Positions 8,077 to 16,467 of a DNA stretch of 56,086 nucleotides are shown here, piece by piece. Positions within the stretch are counted from its first letter, which is position 1. Every line of letters begins with the position of its first letter. A model generated the notes under the pieces. That model saw nothing but the letters and a program-made list of their open reading frames with translations. It did not search any database and was not told where the DNA came from. Origin of the DNA: Cyanobacteriota bacterium (GTDB lineage: Bacteria; Cyanobacteriota; Cyanobacteriia; Leptolyngbyales; Leptolyngbyaceae); assembly GCA_026389365.1 (NCBI GenBank), contig JAPLHZ010000139.1, positions 1 through 56,086 of the forward strand. Direction: 5' to 3'. The position numbers and the translations under genes were made by a program.

Positions 8077-8646
8077 TCAACGTCCCGCATTTCGCTTCAA
8101 TTGTTGTAACTCTTCTTCGGTTTCCCACAGCGCAAACTTCTTTTCTAACGGATCGCTTGGTGTTTTTGCCGTCGGCTTCACATCTTGCCAAGAATTTGTG
8201 GCGGAACTACTGCGAGCGGTGGCACGCTCTGATCGGGCTTCTTCGAGTTTGACTTGTAATTCTTGACGGCGTTGTTGAACTTGAAGGGCTAGTTTTTCAG
8301 CTTGGGGAATGCGATCGCGCAGGAGTTCCATTTGGCCCCACACTTGATTCCCCTCACGCAAAAGCTCCGATTCGTGGGCCTCGGCCAATATCACCAGATC
8401 ATTTCGACCCGCTTTTCTAGCCTTTTCAATCCTAATATGCCAGCGTTTGATTTCTTCTCCAGTCGCTCGGATTTTGGATTCCACGGTTTGCAATCGAGAT
8501 TTTAAATCCGACAACAGCCGATCGGACTCGCGCTGCTGTTCAGCGAGTTTTTCATCAAGGGCTTGCAGTTCTAAATGAGGATTATTTTTCAGAAATTCAT
8601 CAATCTGTGTTTCTAAAAATTTGCTGACATCATCAAAAAGTCCCAT
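8077..8646 (-). CDS. TIGR04376-type coiled-coil protein
   Basis: The protein has 189 residues. It opens MGLFDDVSKFLETQIDEFLKNNPHLELQAL, then runs as an almost unbroken heptad-rich coiled coil to about residue 135 (EKLAEQQRESDRLLSDLKSRL, LREGNQVWGQMELL), followed by a Ser/Ala/Thr-rich linker and a short LEKKF.LWETEEELQQLK tail. I recognise this architecture as the cyanobacterial TIGR04376 family; its role is not established, and the layout is reminiscent of PspA-like membrane-associated proteins. There is no signal peptide. It stands alone between the restriction remnants and a small membrane gene. Confidence 0.7.
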   Translation of the reverse strand: MGLFDDVSKFLETQIDEFLKNNPHLELQALDEKLAEQQRESDRLLSDLKSRLQTVESKIRATGEEIKRWHIRIEKARKAGRNDLVILAEAHESELLREGNQVWGQMELLRDRIPQAEKLALQVQQRRQELQVKLEEARSERATARSSSATNSWQDVKPTAKTPSDPLEKKFALWETEEELQQLKRNAGR

Positions 8647-8762
8647 AACTCGCCTGCTTAATAATCTTTTCGACTATTGTAAAGGCGATCGTCAATCTAT
8701 GCGATAGCTCAAAAGATAGGATTTTGCGGTACGGTTATAAAAGTTTTTTGATGAGGATTAGG

Positions 8763-8861
8763 ATGAGCGGAAATTGGCAAGATTGGGTATTTACTGTGGG
8801 ATATGTTTCAATATTGGGATTTGTGATTTTTATGGTCTTACGACCGAGTAAAAATGAATAA
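8763..8861 (+). CDS. 32-residue single-TM microprotein
   Basis: An ATG at 8763, preceded by AGGATTAGG, opens a 32-codon frame closed by TAA at 8859-8861. The product starts MSGNWQDWVFTVGYVSILG, forms one hydrophobic helix (about residues 8-26) and ends RPSKNE, a basic cytoplasmic-type tail. It is clearly a one-helix membrane peptide by composition. I do not recognise it; size and topology would suit an accessory subunit of a photosynthetic or respiratory complex. It is convergent to mnmG, with 47 bp between the stop codons. Confidence 0.5.
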   Translation: MSGNWQDWVFTVGYVSILGFVIFMVLRPSKNE

Positions 8862-8908
8862 CCGATAGAATCTATCAAGATAAATTTTATTGTTATTTTT
8901 GAAAGGTA

Positions 8909-10810
8909 TTATCCCGCCGCCACTAAACGCGATCGGACTTCCAGATAGACTAATAAAGCATTCACATCAGCAGGATTCACGCCACCAATTCGCATGGCCT
9001 GACCAATGGTAAGAGGCTGAACTTTGGCGAGTTTTTCCCTAGCTTCTTTGGATAGTGTTTCGATCGAATGGTAATTCAAATCTGCGGGCAATTTACGATG
9101 TTCTTGTTTAGCCGTTTGAGCGATTTGATGGGTTTGCCGTTGAATATATCCCGCATACTTAATATCAATTTCTGCACCTTCACGTTCGGCCCGATCGAGG
9201 GTCATATCACCCAATTCAAATTGTTCTAAATGGGTATAGTGAAATCCTGGTCTTTTGAGCAATTCGGCCAATGTTACTGATCCATGAATAGCTTGCTGAG
9301 TCTGGGTTATAATTGCTTTACCTGTTTCCTCATGTTCTTTGACACGTTGAGTATTAAGCCGTAGTTTTTCCTCAGCGATATTAGACATTTTAGTTTGGAA
9401 TAAGGTCCAACGCCGATCGTCAATCAAACCAATTTCACGACCTAACGGTGTGAGTCGTTGATCGGCATTGTCCGATCGTAAAATCAATCGATATTCCGAT
9501 CGTGAGGTGAGCATTCTGTAGGGTTCACGTAAGTCTTTAGTGCAAAGATCGTCAATCAATGTTCCTAAATAACTACTTTCACGGGTAAAGATAACCTCTT
9601 CACCGCCTTTTGCTAATTTAGCTGCATTAATTCCCGCAACCAACCCCTGCGCGGCAGCTTCTTCATAGCCTGTGGTTCCATTAATTTGCCCCGCACAAAA
9701 CAATCCGGAAATCTTTTTAGTCATCAGGGTCGGAAAACATTGAGTTGCGGGTAAATAATCATATTCCACAGCATAGGCTGGCCGCAGCATTACGCTCTTT
9801 TCCAACCCCGGCAGCGTGCGCAACATTGCTAATTGCAATCGCTCGGGCAATCCTGTCGAGAATCCTTGAACATAGATTTCAGGGGTTTCGCGACCTTCGG
9901 GTTCTAGGAAAATTTGATGACTTTCTTTATCGGCAAATCGAACAATCTTGTCTTCAATACTCGGACAATAGCGTGGTCCTTTTGAATCAACCCAGCCGCC
10001 ATATACGGGGGATAAATGTAAATTGTCTTTAATGATTTGATGAGTTGCGAGGGTTGTTCGGGTCAAATAACAAGGTAATTGTTCGCGCGGTGTCCAGGCT
10101 TCTGGATCAAAGCTAAACCATCTAACTTCTTCATCTCCAGGCTGTTCTTCTAATACTGTAAAGTCGATCGATCGCTTATCTACACGTGCAGGAGTTCCGG
10201 TTTTCAATCGTCCAGTTTCAAAGCCCAAACGGTTTAAGGTATCTGTCAATCCGATCGCCGCAAATTCACCCGCCCGTCCTGCTTCCATAGACCGATCGCC
10301 CACCCAAATTCGCCCACCGAGAAATGTCCCCGTTGTCAAAATTACGGCTTTACAAGCAAACCCAACCCCAAAATAAGTCTCAACTCCAATCACTTCTTCA
10401 TTTGCATTCAAAACTAAATCCGTGACCATTCCCTCACGAATGAACAGATTCTCTTGATTCTCCACAACTTGACGCATGGTCATTGCATATTCGCGTTTGT
10501 CAGATTGTGCGCGCAAGGCCCAAACAGCCGGACCACGGGATGCATTTAGAATCCGTTTTTGCAGATAAGTCCGATCGCTAACCCGCCCCATTTCTCCGCC
10601 GATCGCATCGACTTCGTGAACCAATTGAGATTTTGCCGGACCCCCGATCGCAGGATTGCAAGGCTGCCAAGCAATTTTATCCAAATTAAGGGTGAGCAGC
10701 ATTGTCCGACATCCCAGGCGCGCACTCGCTAAAGCCGCCTCACAACCCGCATGGCCGCCCCCGACGACCACTACATCAAATTCATCCAAAAATTCTACTG
10801 CGCCGCTCAT
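8909..10810 (-). CDS. mnmG: tRNA uridine-5-carboxymethylaminomethyl modification enzyme MnmG (GidA)
   Basis: The protein has 633 residues from the ATG at 10810; a frame upstream to 10849 adds 13 unlikely residues. The FAD-binding [17 protein letters not shown] motif is near the N-terminus, followed by the GidA blocks [32 protein letters not shown] and a C-terminal helical domain ([12 protein letters not shown]). MnmG with MnmE adds the carboxymethylaminomethyl group to U34 of certain tRNAs in the cytoplasm, using FAD, NADH and methylene-THF. Length is the usual 620-640. mnmE is not in the window. Confidence 0.97.
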   Translation of the reverse strand: MSGAVEFLDEFDVVVVGGGHAGCEAALASARLGCRTMLLTLNLDKIAWQPCNPAIGGPAKSQLVHEVDAIGGEMGRVSDRTYLQKRILNASRGPAVWALRAQSDKREYAMTMRQVVENQENLFIREGMVTDLVLNANEEVIGVETYFGVGFACKAVILTTGTFLGGRIWVGDRSMEAGRAGEFAAIGLTDTLNRLGFETGRLKTGTPARVDKRSIDFTVLEEQPGDEEVRWFSFDPEAWTPREQLPCYLTRTTLATHQIIKDNLHLSPVYGGWVDSKGPRYCPSIEDKIVRFADKESHQIFLEPEGRETPEIYVQGFSTGLPERLQLAMLRTLPGLEKSVMLRPAYAVEYDYLPATQCFPTLMTKKISGLFCAGQINGTTGYEEAAAQGLVAGINAAKLAKGGEEVIFTRESSYLGTLIDDLCTKDLREPYRMLTSRSEYRLILRSDNADQRLTPLGREIGLIDDRRWTLFQTKMSNIAEEKLRLNTQRVKEHEETGKAIITQTQQAIHGSVTLAELLKRPGFHYTHLEQFELGDMTLDRAEREGAEIDIKYAGYIQRQTHQIAQTAKQEHRKLPADLNYHSIETLSKEAREKLAKVQPLTIGQAMRIGGVNPADVNALLVYLEVRSRLVAAG

Positions 10811-10966
10811 TCCTAATCCCCATTTCAGCCGAAAACAATTCACTGCCAACCGTAGTGATTATTCTAGCATTTTCACTGACTTCAGACTCTAAATTGAGCT
10901 TAGAATTAGGATACGGGGAGTTATTTGTACCGCAGAAGGCTGGACCTCAACTCCTAAAAAATAGAG

Positions 10967-11578
10967 TTATCCAATCTGAACGAATGTTTCATCTTTTAAA
11001 TCAATTTGATTATCTTTAGCGATCGCCTTCTTCAATTTTTCGACATCATAATACCCTACACCAACAGACCAATGGGGTAGTCCCAATTCTGTCGCAAAAG
11101 CTTGATGTCGGATTGTTTCTAATGGATATTTATTACGCAAAATCTTCTTAACTTTTGCAAGATCAATATTTAATTTTAAACAATCCTTCAATTTTTCAGG
11201 CCGACTAATCTGAGTTGTATCAATATCTTTCATTTCATCATCGTCCTCCTCATTCAAATCTAAAAAGAACTTATTAAAATAATCAGGTCTGGAATCATAG
11301 GCATCCACGATCGCCCCTGCCTCAAAAAGCCAATACCGCAAAATCCGATCGTCATGATTCAACGTCCCTAATACAGATACATTCAGAGATTGAGATAACA
11401 AATTCCCAATCAAGACGATCGAAGCTAATGCCTGCCGATCGGTCTCCTCGTCATAGACAACCACATAGCCCGCTTGAGGCGGAGAGACGATCGCCACCCG
11501 TCCAGCATCGCGTAAAACAGCTACCACCTGCTGCTGGTCCGATGATTTCACCGAGAAATTAACGTAAAATTTTCCCAT
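10967..11578 (-). CDS. Conserved protein of unknown function
   Basis: The protein has 203 residues from MGKFYVNFSVKSSD (start 11578; an upstream Met at 11587 is possible). The N-terminal half (residues 1-95) is mixed alpha/beta and reads like a small ferredoxin-like or DUF-type domain (VVAVLRDAGRVAIVSPPQAGYVVVYDEETD). A strongly acidic stretch (DLNEEDDDEMKD) separates it from a helical C-terminus with FATELGLPHWSVGVGYYDVE. I do not recognise a family or motif. It is oriented divergently from ppa, 121 bp away. Confidence 0.6.
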   Translation of the reverse strand: MGKFYVNFSVKSSDQQQVVAVLRDAGRVAIVSPPQAGYVVVYDEETDRQALASIVLIGNLLSQSLNVSVLGTLNHDDRILRYWLFEAGAIVDAYDSRPDYFNKFFLDLNEEDDDEMKDIDTTQISRPEKLKDCLKLNIDLAKVKKILRNKYPLETIRHQAFATELGLPHWSVGVGYYDVEKLKKAIAKDNQIDLKDETFVQIG

Positions 11579-11699
11579 ACATTCCAAGAGTAAGTCTGAA
11601 CTTAATTATAGTCGCTCAAAAAAATAGTAGATATACTCACTATTCCCCTACAATCGAACTCGGTAACTAAAAGACCCGTAAAATATCAGAGAAGTACGC

Positions 11700-12209
11700 A
11701 TGGACCTGACTCGTATTCCCGCCCAGCCAAAACCCGGCTTACTCAACGTACTGATTGAAATCGCAGCCGGAAGTAAGAACAAGTATGAATTTGACAAAGA
11801 CCTCGGTGCACTAGCTCTCGATCGTGTCCTGTCCTCAAGCGTCATGTATCCCTACGACTACGGCTTCATTCCCAACACCTTGGCAGACGATGGCGACCCA
11901 CTTGATGGCATGGTGATCATGGACGAACCGACCTTCCCAGGTTGTGTCATCGCAGCGCGCCCGATCGGCATGATGGAAATGATTGACGGCGGCGATCGGG
12001 ATGAGAAAATCCTCTGCGTCCCCGACAAAGATCCTCGCTACGCCCATGTGAAGTCCCTCAAAGACATTCCCCAGCATCGCCTTGACGAGATTTCTGAGTT
12101 CTTTAAGACCTACAAGAATCTAGAGAAAAAAGCCGTTGAAGTCTTGGGCTGGAAAGATGTCGATACCGTTCTGCCTCTGGTCGAGAAATGCATCAAAGCG
12201 GCCCAATAG
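11700..12209 (+). CDS. ppa: Inorganic pyrophosphatase, family I
   Basis: The protein has 169 residues, the standard size for soluble bacterial family I pyrophosphatases. The substrate and Mg-binding segments are present: ...[30 protein letters not shown], and the signature [11 protein letters not shown]. It hydrolyses pyrophosphate to two phosphates in the cytoplasm and pulls biosynthetic reactions forward. It is monocistronic, with a hairpin about 57 bp after the stop. Confidence 0.97.
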   Translation: MDLTRIPAQPKPGLLNVLIEIAAGSKNKYEFDKDLGALALDRVLSSSVMYPYDYGFIPNTLADDGDPLDGMVIMDEPTFPGCVIAARPIGMMEMIDGGDRDEKILCVPDKDPRYAHVKSLKDIPQHRLDEISEFFKTYKNLEKKAVEVLGWKDVDTVLPLVEKCIKAAQ

Positions 12210-12265
12210 GCCAACGAATCGGCTAGTCCTATGGCCTAACTGACTCAGATCACAGACAGTGCAAT

Positions 12266-12309
12266 CTAAAAAGCGGCATAGTAGCTAAAGAGATTATGCT
12301 GCTTTTTAG
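12266..12309 (+). terminator. Hairpin after ppa, probable terminator
   Basis: The arms 12266-12280 and 12295-12309 pair over 14 of 15 bases with a 14-base loop. The T-run (TTTTT) is inside the right arm. The hairpin is 57 bp past the ppa stop and nothing on the minus strand needs it nearby. Confidence 0.55.
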
Positions 12310-12514
12310 TAGATGATCGCAATCTAAAGTTATTAGGGCTAAAATTGAGAGCAATCCTGATTCAAGCAATTTTTTCGGTATAGTTCTCTATTGCTAGATC
12401 CATGTCTAGCAATAATAAGCGCCTAATCGTGCCCTTTATTCCTAAATCTGCGCATGTATCAGTTCAAATGGGTACGTTCATTACTACTGCATTAAGCGGA
12501 TTAAGAGTCGGGAA
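12310..12514. other. Upstream region of the MBL hydrolase gene
   Basis: About 200 bp between the ppa hairpin and the hydrolase start. A plus-strand frame at 12402 runs into the hydrolase gene in another phase and looks like a shadow. I see no defined operator. Confidence 0.25.
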
Positions 12515-13459
12515 ATGGTTCAGTCAACAGAGTTTGCGGTTCATTTTTGGGGCGTTCGTGGAAGCGTCGCTACTCCAGGGCCATCCACGGTTCGATACGG
12601 GGGCAACACGTCCTGTGTCGAAATGCGGGTGGCGGGGAAGCGGATCATTTTTGATGGCGGGACGGGGCTGCGTGTCCTGGGTCAACAGCTTTTAAAAGAA
12701 ACGCCGATCGAGGGCCATCTGTTCTTTAGTCATTCGCACTGGGACCACATCCAAGGCTTTCCATTTTTTCGGCCTGCCTTTATGTCCGCTAATCGATTTC
12801 ATATCTACGGCGGAGTTGCACCCAACGGAGCGAGCATGCAGCAGCGCCTGAGTGACCAAATGCTCCACCCGAACTTTCCCGTCCCGATGCAAGTCATGCA
12901 GGGAGATCTCCAGTTCCATGACGTGTTTCCCGGCCAAGTGCTTGACCTAGGCGATGGGGTGACGGTCGAAATGGGTTTGCTCAATCATCCCAATACGGCT
13001 CTGGGCTACCGTGTGAGCTTGAATGGTCGCAGTGCGGTGTATGCGACAGATACGGAACACTATGCCGATCATGTAGATGAAAATCTTGTACATCTGTGCC
13101 GCGATGCCGATGTCTTGATCTATGACGCGTGTTACACCGATGAGGAGTATCACGATGAGATATCTTCTAGACGCGGCTGGGGACATTCCACTTGGCAAGA
13201 GGCATTACGGTTAGCCAAAGTGGCCAAGGTTAAGCATCCGATTATGTTCCACCATGATCCAGACCATGAGGATGAGTTTCTCGAAGCTGTGGAGATGGAC
13301 GTTAAGGCGGCTTATCCGGGGGCTTGTTTGGCTCGGGAAGGGATGGTGATTAATCTCGTGGGTAAAGAAGATACGGAGATTGTCTATCATCCGCCTTCGG
13401 AGCTAGAACCAGATACGGAAATGGAGGCACAGTCTATTCCTTCTATGGCGACAAAATAG
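12515..13459 (+). CDS. MBL-fold metallo-hydrolase
   Basis: The protein has 314 residues. The metallo-beta-lactamase signature HSHWDHIQGFPFF supplies the HxHxDH zinc ligands (about residues 74-79). The start, FWGVRGSVATPGPSTVRYGG, is that of the PhnP/ribonuclease Z-like branch, often annotated as an MBL-fold hydrolase near cyclic-nucleotide phosphodiesterases. Later ligands are in YATDTEH and HHDPDH. The substrate is not predictable. No signal peptide is seen, so it is probably cytoplasmic. A C-terminal acidic tail of about 20 residues follows the domain. Confidence 0.85.
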   Translation: MVQSTEFAVHFWGVRGSVATPGPSTVRYGGNTSCVEMRVAGKRIIFDGGTGLRVLGQQLLKETPIEGHLFFSHSHWDHIQGFPFFRPAFMSANRFHIYGGVAPNGASMQQRLSDQMLHPNFPVPMQVMQGDLQFHDVFPGQVLDLGDGVTVEMGLLNHPNTALGYRVSLNGRSAVYATDTEHYADHVDENLVHLCRDADVLIYDACYTDEEYHDEISSRRGWGHSTWQEALRLAKVAKVKHPIMFHHDPDHEDEFLEAVEMDVKAAYPGACLAREGMVINLVGKEDTEIVYHPPSELEPDTEMEAQSIPSMATK

Positions 13460-13537
13460 TGCCGATCGAGTTCATGGATTGCAAACCCCTTAATGAACTC
13501 ATTGGGCATCTTCAAAAGGCTTTTAGGGTCATCAATC

Positions 13538-13576
13538 GATCGTCCCTTTCTCAATTTGGCATTCTTGATTCTTTCG
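13538..13576 (+). repeat. Left direct repeat flanking hicBA
   Basis: The first 19 bases (GATCGTCCCTTTCTCAATT) recur exactly at 14127-14145, and similarity continues for about 20 more bases (roughly 33 of 39 identical). The two copies bracket the HicBA module. Confidence 0.6.
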
Positions 13577-13646
13577 ACCGGGACCGCGTTGGACGATCGG
13601 CATTTGGCTGAAATTATGTTCAGGGCGGAGGTCGTCATTCATGAAT

Positions 13647-13875
13647 CTACTGATTTTCTAAGAACTCGTCGATCGTTAGTCCAATATCACTGGCGATTTT
13701 GCGAAGAAGAGAGGGGGGAAATATCACTTCCCTTATGAAAAGGTACAATTGTTCCTCGGCCATCTTCATGTCGAAACTGTTGGTGAGATCCTTTTTGTCG
13801 AACTTTTACAAACCCAAAACGCACCAAAATATTTACGACTTCTTGCGGTTTTAGAACTGGAATTTTTCCACTCAT
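13647..13875 (-). pseudogene. hicA: HicA-type mRNA interferase toxin, frameshifted at a G6/C6 tract
   Basis: The frame from the ATG at 13875 reads SGKIPVLKPQEVVNILVRFG, then RQKGSHQQFRHEDGRG and VPFHKGSDISP, the double-stranded-RNA-binding-like HicA fold with its catalytic His in GSHQQF. After DISP the frame goes into LSSSQNRQ and stops at 13687. The other frame gives LLRKIASDIGLTIDEFLENQ and stops at 13647, the normal HicA ending. With one base fewer in the run of six G (plus strand 13713-13718) the gene is open and reads DISPSLLRKIA. HicA cleaves mRNA and is neutralised by HicB. The start overlaps the hicB stop by four bases (ATGA). Confidence 0.8.
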
Positions 13876-14090
13876 GCACATTGCACAACAATCTGTTGAG
13901 TTCCGATAAACTCAGTTTCAAATTTTGGCTCCCAATATTCCATGAGCATTTCAATGACTTCAGATAAATTATCTCTGAGTTCATCAAGAGTTTTTCCTTG
14001 CGAGTGTGCGCCGGGGAAGTTTGGGATATATCCGACGTATAAGCCTGTATCTCGATCGCGTTCGATGATGGCCGTGAAGTTTTGCGTCAT
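13872..14090 (-). CDS. hicB: HicB-type antitoxin
   Basis: The protein has 72 residues. FTAIIERDRDTGLYVGYIPN and FPGAHSQGKTLDELRDNLSEVI are the classical HicB partial RNase H-like fold. It lacks an added DNA-binding domain, as many short HicB proteins do. It lies upstream of hicA in a hicB-hicA order with an ATGA overlap, so the two are translationally coupled. The antitoxin is intact while the toxin is frameshifted, which is a safe combination for the cell. Confidence 0.85.
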   Translation of the reverse strand: MTQNFTAIIERDRDTGLYVGYIPNFPGAHSQGKTLDELRDNLSEVIEMLMEYWEPKFETEFIGTQQIVVQCA

Positions 14091-14126
14091 AGGTTGCTAC
14101 TGGCATTGTTGTTTTCAATTGTAGCC

Positions 14127-14165
14127 GATCGTCCCTTTCTCAATTCAGTGTTCGTTATTCAGGGA
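14127..14165 (+). repeat. Right direct repeat flanking hicBA
   Basis: Partner of the copy at 13538-13576; the first 19 bases are identical, the remainder is diverged. Confidence 0.6.
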
Positions 14166-14169
14166 GGCC

Positions 14170-14349
14170 CGATCCCCCTAACCCTCTTGAAAAGGGGAAA
14201 CCGGAGATGGAGGGGAAATGATGGTTGGGGAATGAATTCAAATTCAAGCAAAACTAACAATATCAAAATCACTTCTTGTTCCCCTTTTTTCTTGTTCCCC
14301 CTTTTTTGTGGCGTAGCCTGCCCGGAGGGCGTAGGGGTTAGGGGGATCG
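14170..14349. repeat. MITE-like element with 15-bp inverted ends
   Basis: The terminal sequences at 14170-14184 (CGATCCCCCTAACCC) and 14335-14349 are perfect inverted copies, enclosing about 150 bp with no credible gene. Inside lie CTTGAAAAGGGGAA and two TTCCCCxTTTTTT segments. GATCCCCCTAA(A/C)CCC ends are common in non-autonomous repeats of cyanobacteria. A related element sits between nrtA and nrtB. Confidence 0.6.
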
Positions 14350-14419
14350 AAATTATGTCGTAGGAAGTGAGGCTATAACTTATTCTTATTTTCGGGCTGG
14401 AAAGCAGGCGTGCTACAGT

Positions 14420-16462
14420 TTAAAAATCGCTGCGCGAGAAAAGAGAATGACAAAACACCTTACACCACTGAAGCCAACCCGGGAACTCTCCCCTCGGAGA
14501 AAGAGTGGATGAAAATTTGTACTGACTGTAGCTCACAAAGTTATCTCCCGATCGCCATCCCACTGCTTCCATGAATTTCTCGTAGTCGTCATTGTACGAC
14601 ATTGGACTCCCGCATTTCTCCCAGATCTTTTTCTGCACTGAGAACCCAAAATGGCCATTACTCGCTGTTACCCAGAGGTTATCGAGCGCTCTTAAATCCT
14701 CACAAGGAAAGTTCTCTAGATCTTCTCGATCAAACTCTTGCCCTTCGTTCTTCCCAACCGTCGTAATCATTAATCGATAAGTTTCTTGGTCCGCTGCTTC
14801 CCATTCTCCCGCCTTGAGCAAGTCACGCAATTTGGTATAGTCCACTCCTTTTTCGGATTTTAAAGTAATTGCATCGATCGCAGAAACCACTTCAATATCA
14901 TCATGTTCTACTTCAATCTCGATCGTTGGACAGTCCAGCCCGCGCTTTAAAAAGGCAACGCCTCGATCGCTTACTCCCTGCCCACTGATCAACTTACGCC
15001 AGTGTGGTAAATGGCCATCCACGGTATTAAGACTGAAATTATAGAAATTCGCGTAATCTCTGCGCCAATCTACTAATTCATCAAATAATGGCCATACATC
15101 AGATTTCGACACTTCCAAATGTCCAAAATTTTGTGCAAAGAGTCTTCCTTGAATACCTAACCCAAACTTACCATCACTAGCTTGTGACCATAGACCATCG
15201 ATCGTATTCAATTGATCTTGGGGAAATTGACGAATCATCCAAGCATGTAAGTTCTCATCTGGCTTACGATTTGCCATTACTAAAAACAACCGTAATGTCT
15301 CATCATTAGCTTCTTTCCATTTGTGGGATTGTAGAAGCTCTTCTAGGCGATCGAACTCTACTATTACAGGCTCAACATAATGATCACTCGAAGGTAATGC
15401 CGCAAGAACTTCCGCTTCCACCACTGCAACATCTTCATCCAAAAGTCCCAGAAGTTTTTTAATCTCCATCAGATTCTGAAGTTGGGTTTCATCAAATGGA
15501 TATCCTTCCTGTTTAACTCCTTCAGTGAAGATTTCGCGATATTCACTAATCTTTTCCTTACGTAATCGAATGGGTTCTAAAACGCGATCTTTAATTTCCG
15601 CAACAACAGAGTCTTCTAAATTCAACTGTCGTTGCAATAATCTAAGTCTAGCAAGTCCAAAACCTCTAATCTCTTCCCCGAATTGCTGAACCAATTCCTC
15701 AAAAACAACTTCATACTTTCGTCTTGGATCTCCGATCGCCACCTTCGCAATCCGTAATCCCTGGCCTGCACCCTTCGCAAACCACTGCGGTACCATAGCC
15801 GGAGCCTCCGACTGCACTTTTTGGCTGACATATTGATGCAACTCATCCAGCGTAATTTGATCACTTCCGTGAGTTGCCGCTGCACCCGTTCTCAGCCCTT
15901 CCACTAAATAATGTCCATAGATTGATAACTCTCGCCCCTTTGATTCAAAGGCATAAGCCATCGAACTCGTCGCCGTCATCACTACCCGTCCCTCAGGCCC
16001 AAGAATCTCGTTTATCTCGATTTCCCCGTCGTCCATCGGCACTAGATCCCCAAATGCACCACTAAAACAACAATTCAGAATAACAGCTTGCCGCTTTGCC
16101 CTAGATTTCCCCATCCATTCACTTAGATTGCTTGCCGAAATTGCGGTTGTCTTGACTAAGTTCTCACCGATTTTTTGGGTATCCATCATCGCAAAATGCA
16201 ATTTACGATCGCCATCTTTTACGCCATGTCCTGCCAAAAACAACAGCGAAAAATCATCTCTGCTGTGACCTAAATACCAAGTCTCAATCTTAGGCCGCAA
16301 GTTTGATGAGGGCAGATCTGTCAGAATCTCCACCTCAAATCCCCCAATCTCTGGATTCCTCAACAACTCTCCCAAAACCCGGACATCTTCCAGCGGAGAT
16401 TTGAGTGGGCCAAAATTATTTGAGTAAGTTCCTGTGCCGATCAATAAAGCCTTGCGTGCCAT
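14420..16462 (-). CDS. Caspase-family (C14) protease with two GUN4 domains
   Basis: The protein has 680 residues. The N-terminal 240 form a caspase/metacaspase domain: strand KALLIGTGTY, catalytic His in FLAGHGVKDG (His79) and catalytic Cys in ILNCCFSGA (Cys131-132, probably Cys132; most relatives have D-C-C-H-S-G, so N and F here are unusual). A helical linker (residues 250-370) follows. Two GUN4 domains come next, at about 373-520 (RLEELLQSHKWKEANDETLR, WSQASDGKFGLG, WRR) and 540-670 (LRDLLKAGEWEAADQET, WVTASNGHFGFSVQ, GW). GUN4 binds porphyrins in chlorophyll synthesis; fused GUN4 domains are thought to be sensors. The EACC1-like gene ends 5 bp upstream of this start, making a two-gene operon. 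Cytoplasmic; there is no signal peptide. Confidence 0.88.
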   Translation of the reverse strand: MARKALLIGTGTYSNNFGPLKSPLEDVRVLGELLRNPEIGGFEVEILTDLPSSNLRPKIETWYLGHSRDDFSLLFLAGHGVKDGDRKLHFAMMDTQKIGENLVKTTAISASNLSEWMGKSRAKRQAVILNCCFSGAFGDLVPMDDGEIEINEILGPEGRVVMTATSSMAYAFESKGRELSIYGHYLVEGLRTGAAATHGSDQITLDELHQYVSQKVQSEAPAMVPQWFAKGAGQGLRIAKVAIGDPRRKYEVVFEELVQQFGEEIRGFGLARLRLLQRQLNLEDSVVAEIKDRVLEPIRLRKEKISEYREIFTEGVKQEGYPFDETQLQNLMEIKKLLGLLDEDVAVVEAEVLAALPSSDHYVEPVIVEFDRLEELLQSHKWKEANDETLRLFLVMANRKPDENLHAWMIRQFPQDQLNTIDGLWSQASDGKFGLGIQGRLFAQNFGHLEVSKSDVWPLFDELVDWRRDYANFYNFSLNTVDGHLPHWRKLISGQGVSDRGVAFLKRGLDCPTIEIEVEHDDIEVVSAIDAITLKSEKGVDYTKLRDLLKAGEWEAADQETYRLMITTVGKNEGQEFDREDLENFPCEDLRALDNLWVTASNGHFGFSVQKKIWEKCGSPMSYNDDYEKFMEAVGWRSGDNFVSYSQYKFSSTLSPRGEFPGWLQWCKVFCHSLFSRSDF

Positions 16463-16467
16463 CGTTC

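Noticed and set aside
12402-12695. 97-codon frame overlapping the MBL hydrolase start
   Set aside because: Shadow of the hydrolase gene in another phase; no family features.
13387-13638. 83-codon minus-strand frame between the hydrolase and hicA
   Set aside because: Overlaps the hydrolase 3' end and shows no domain.
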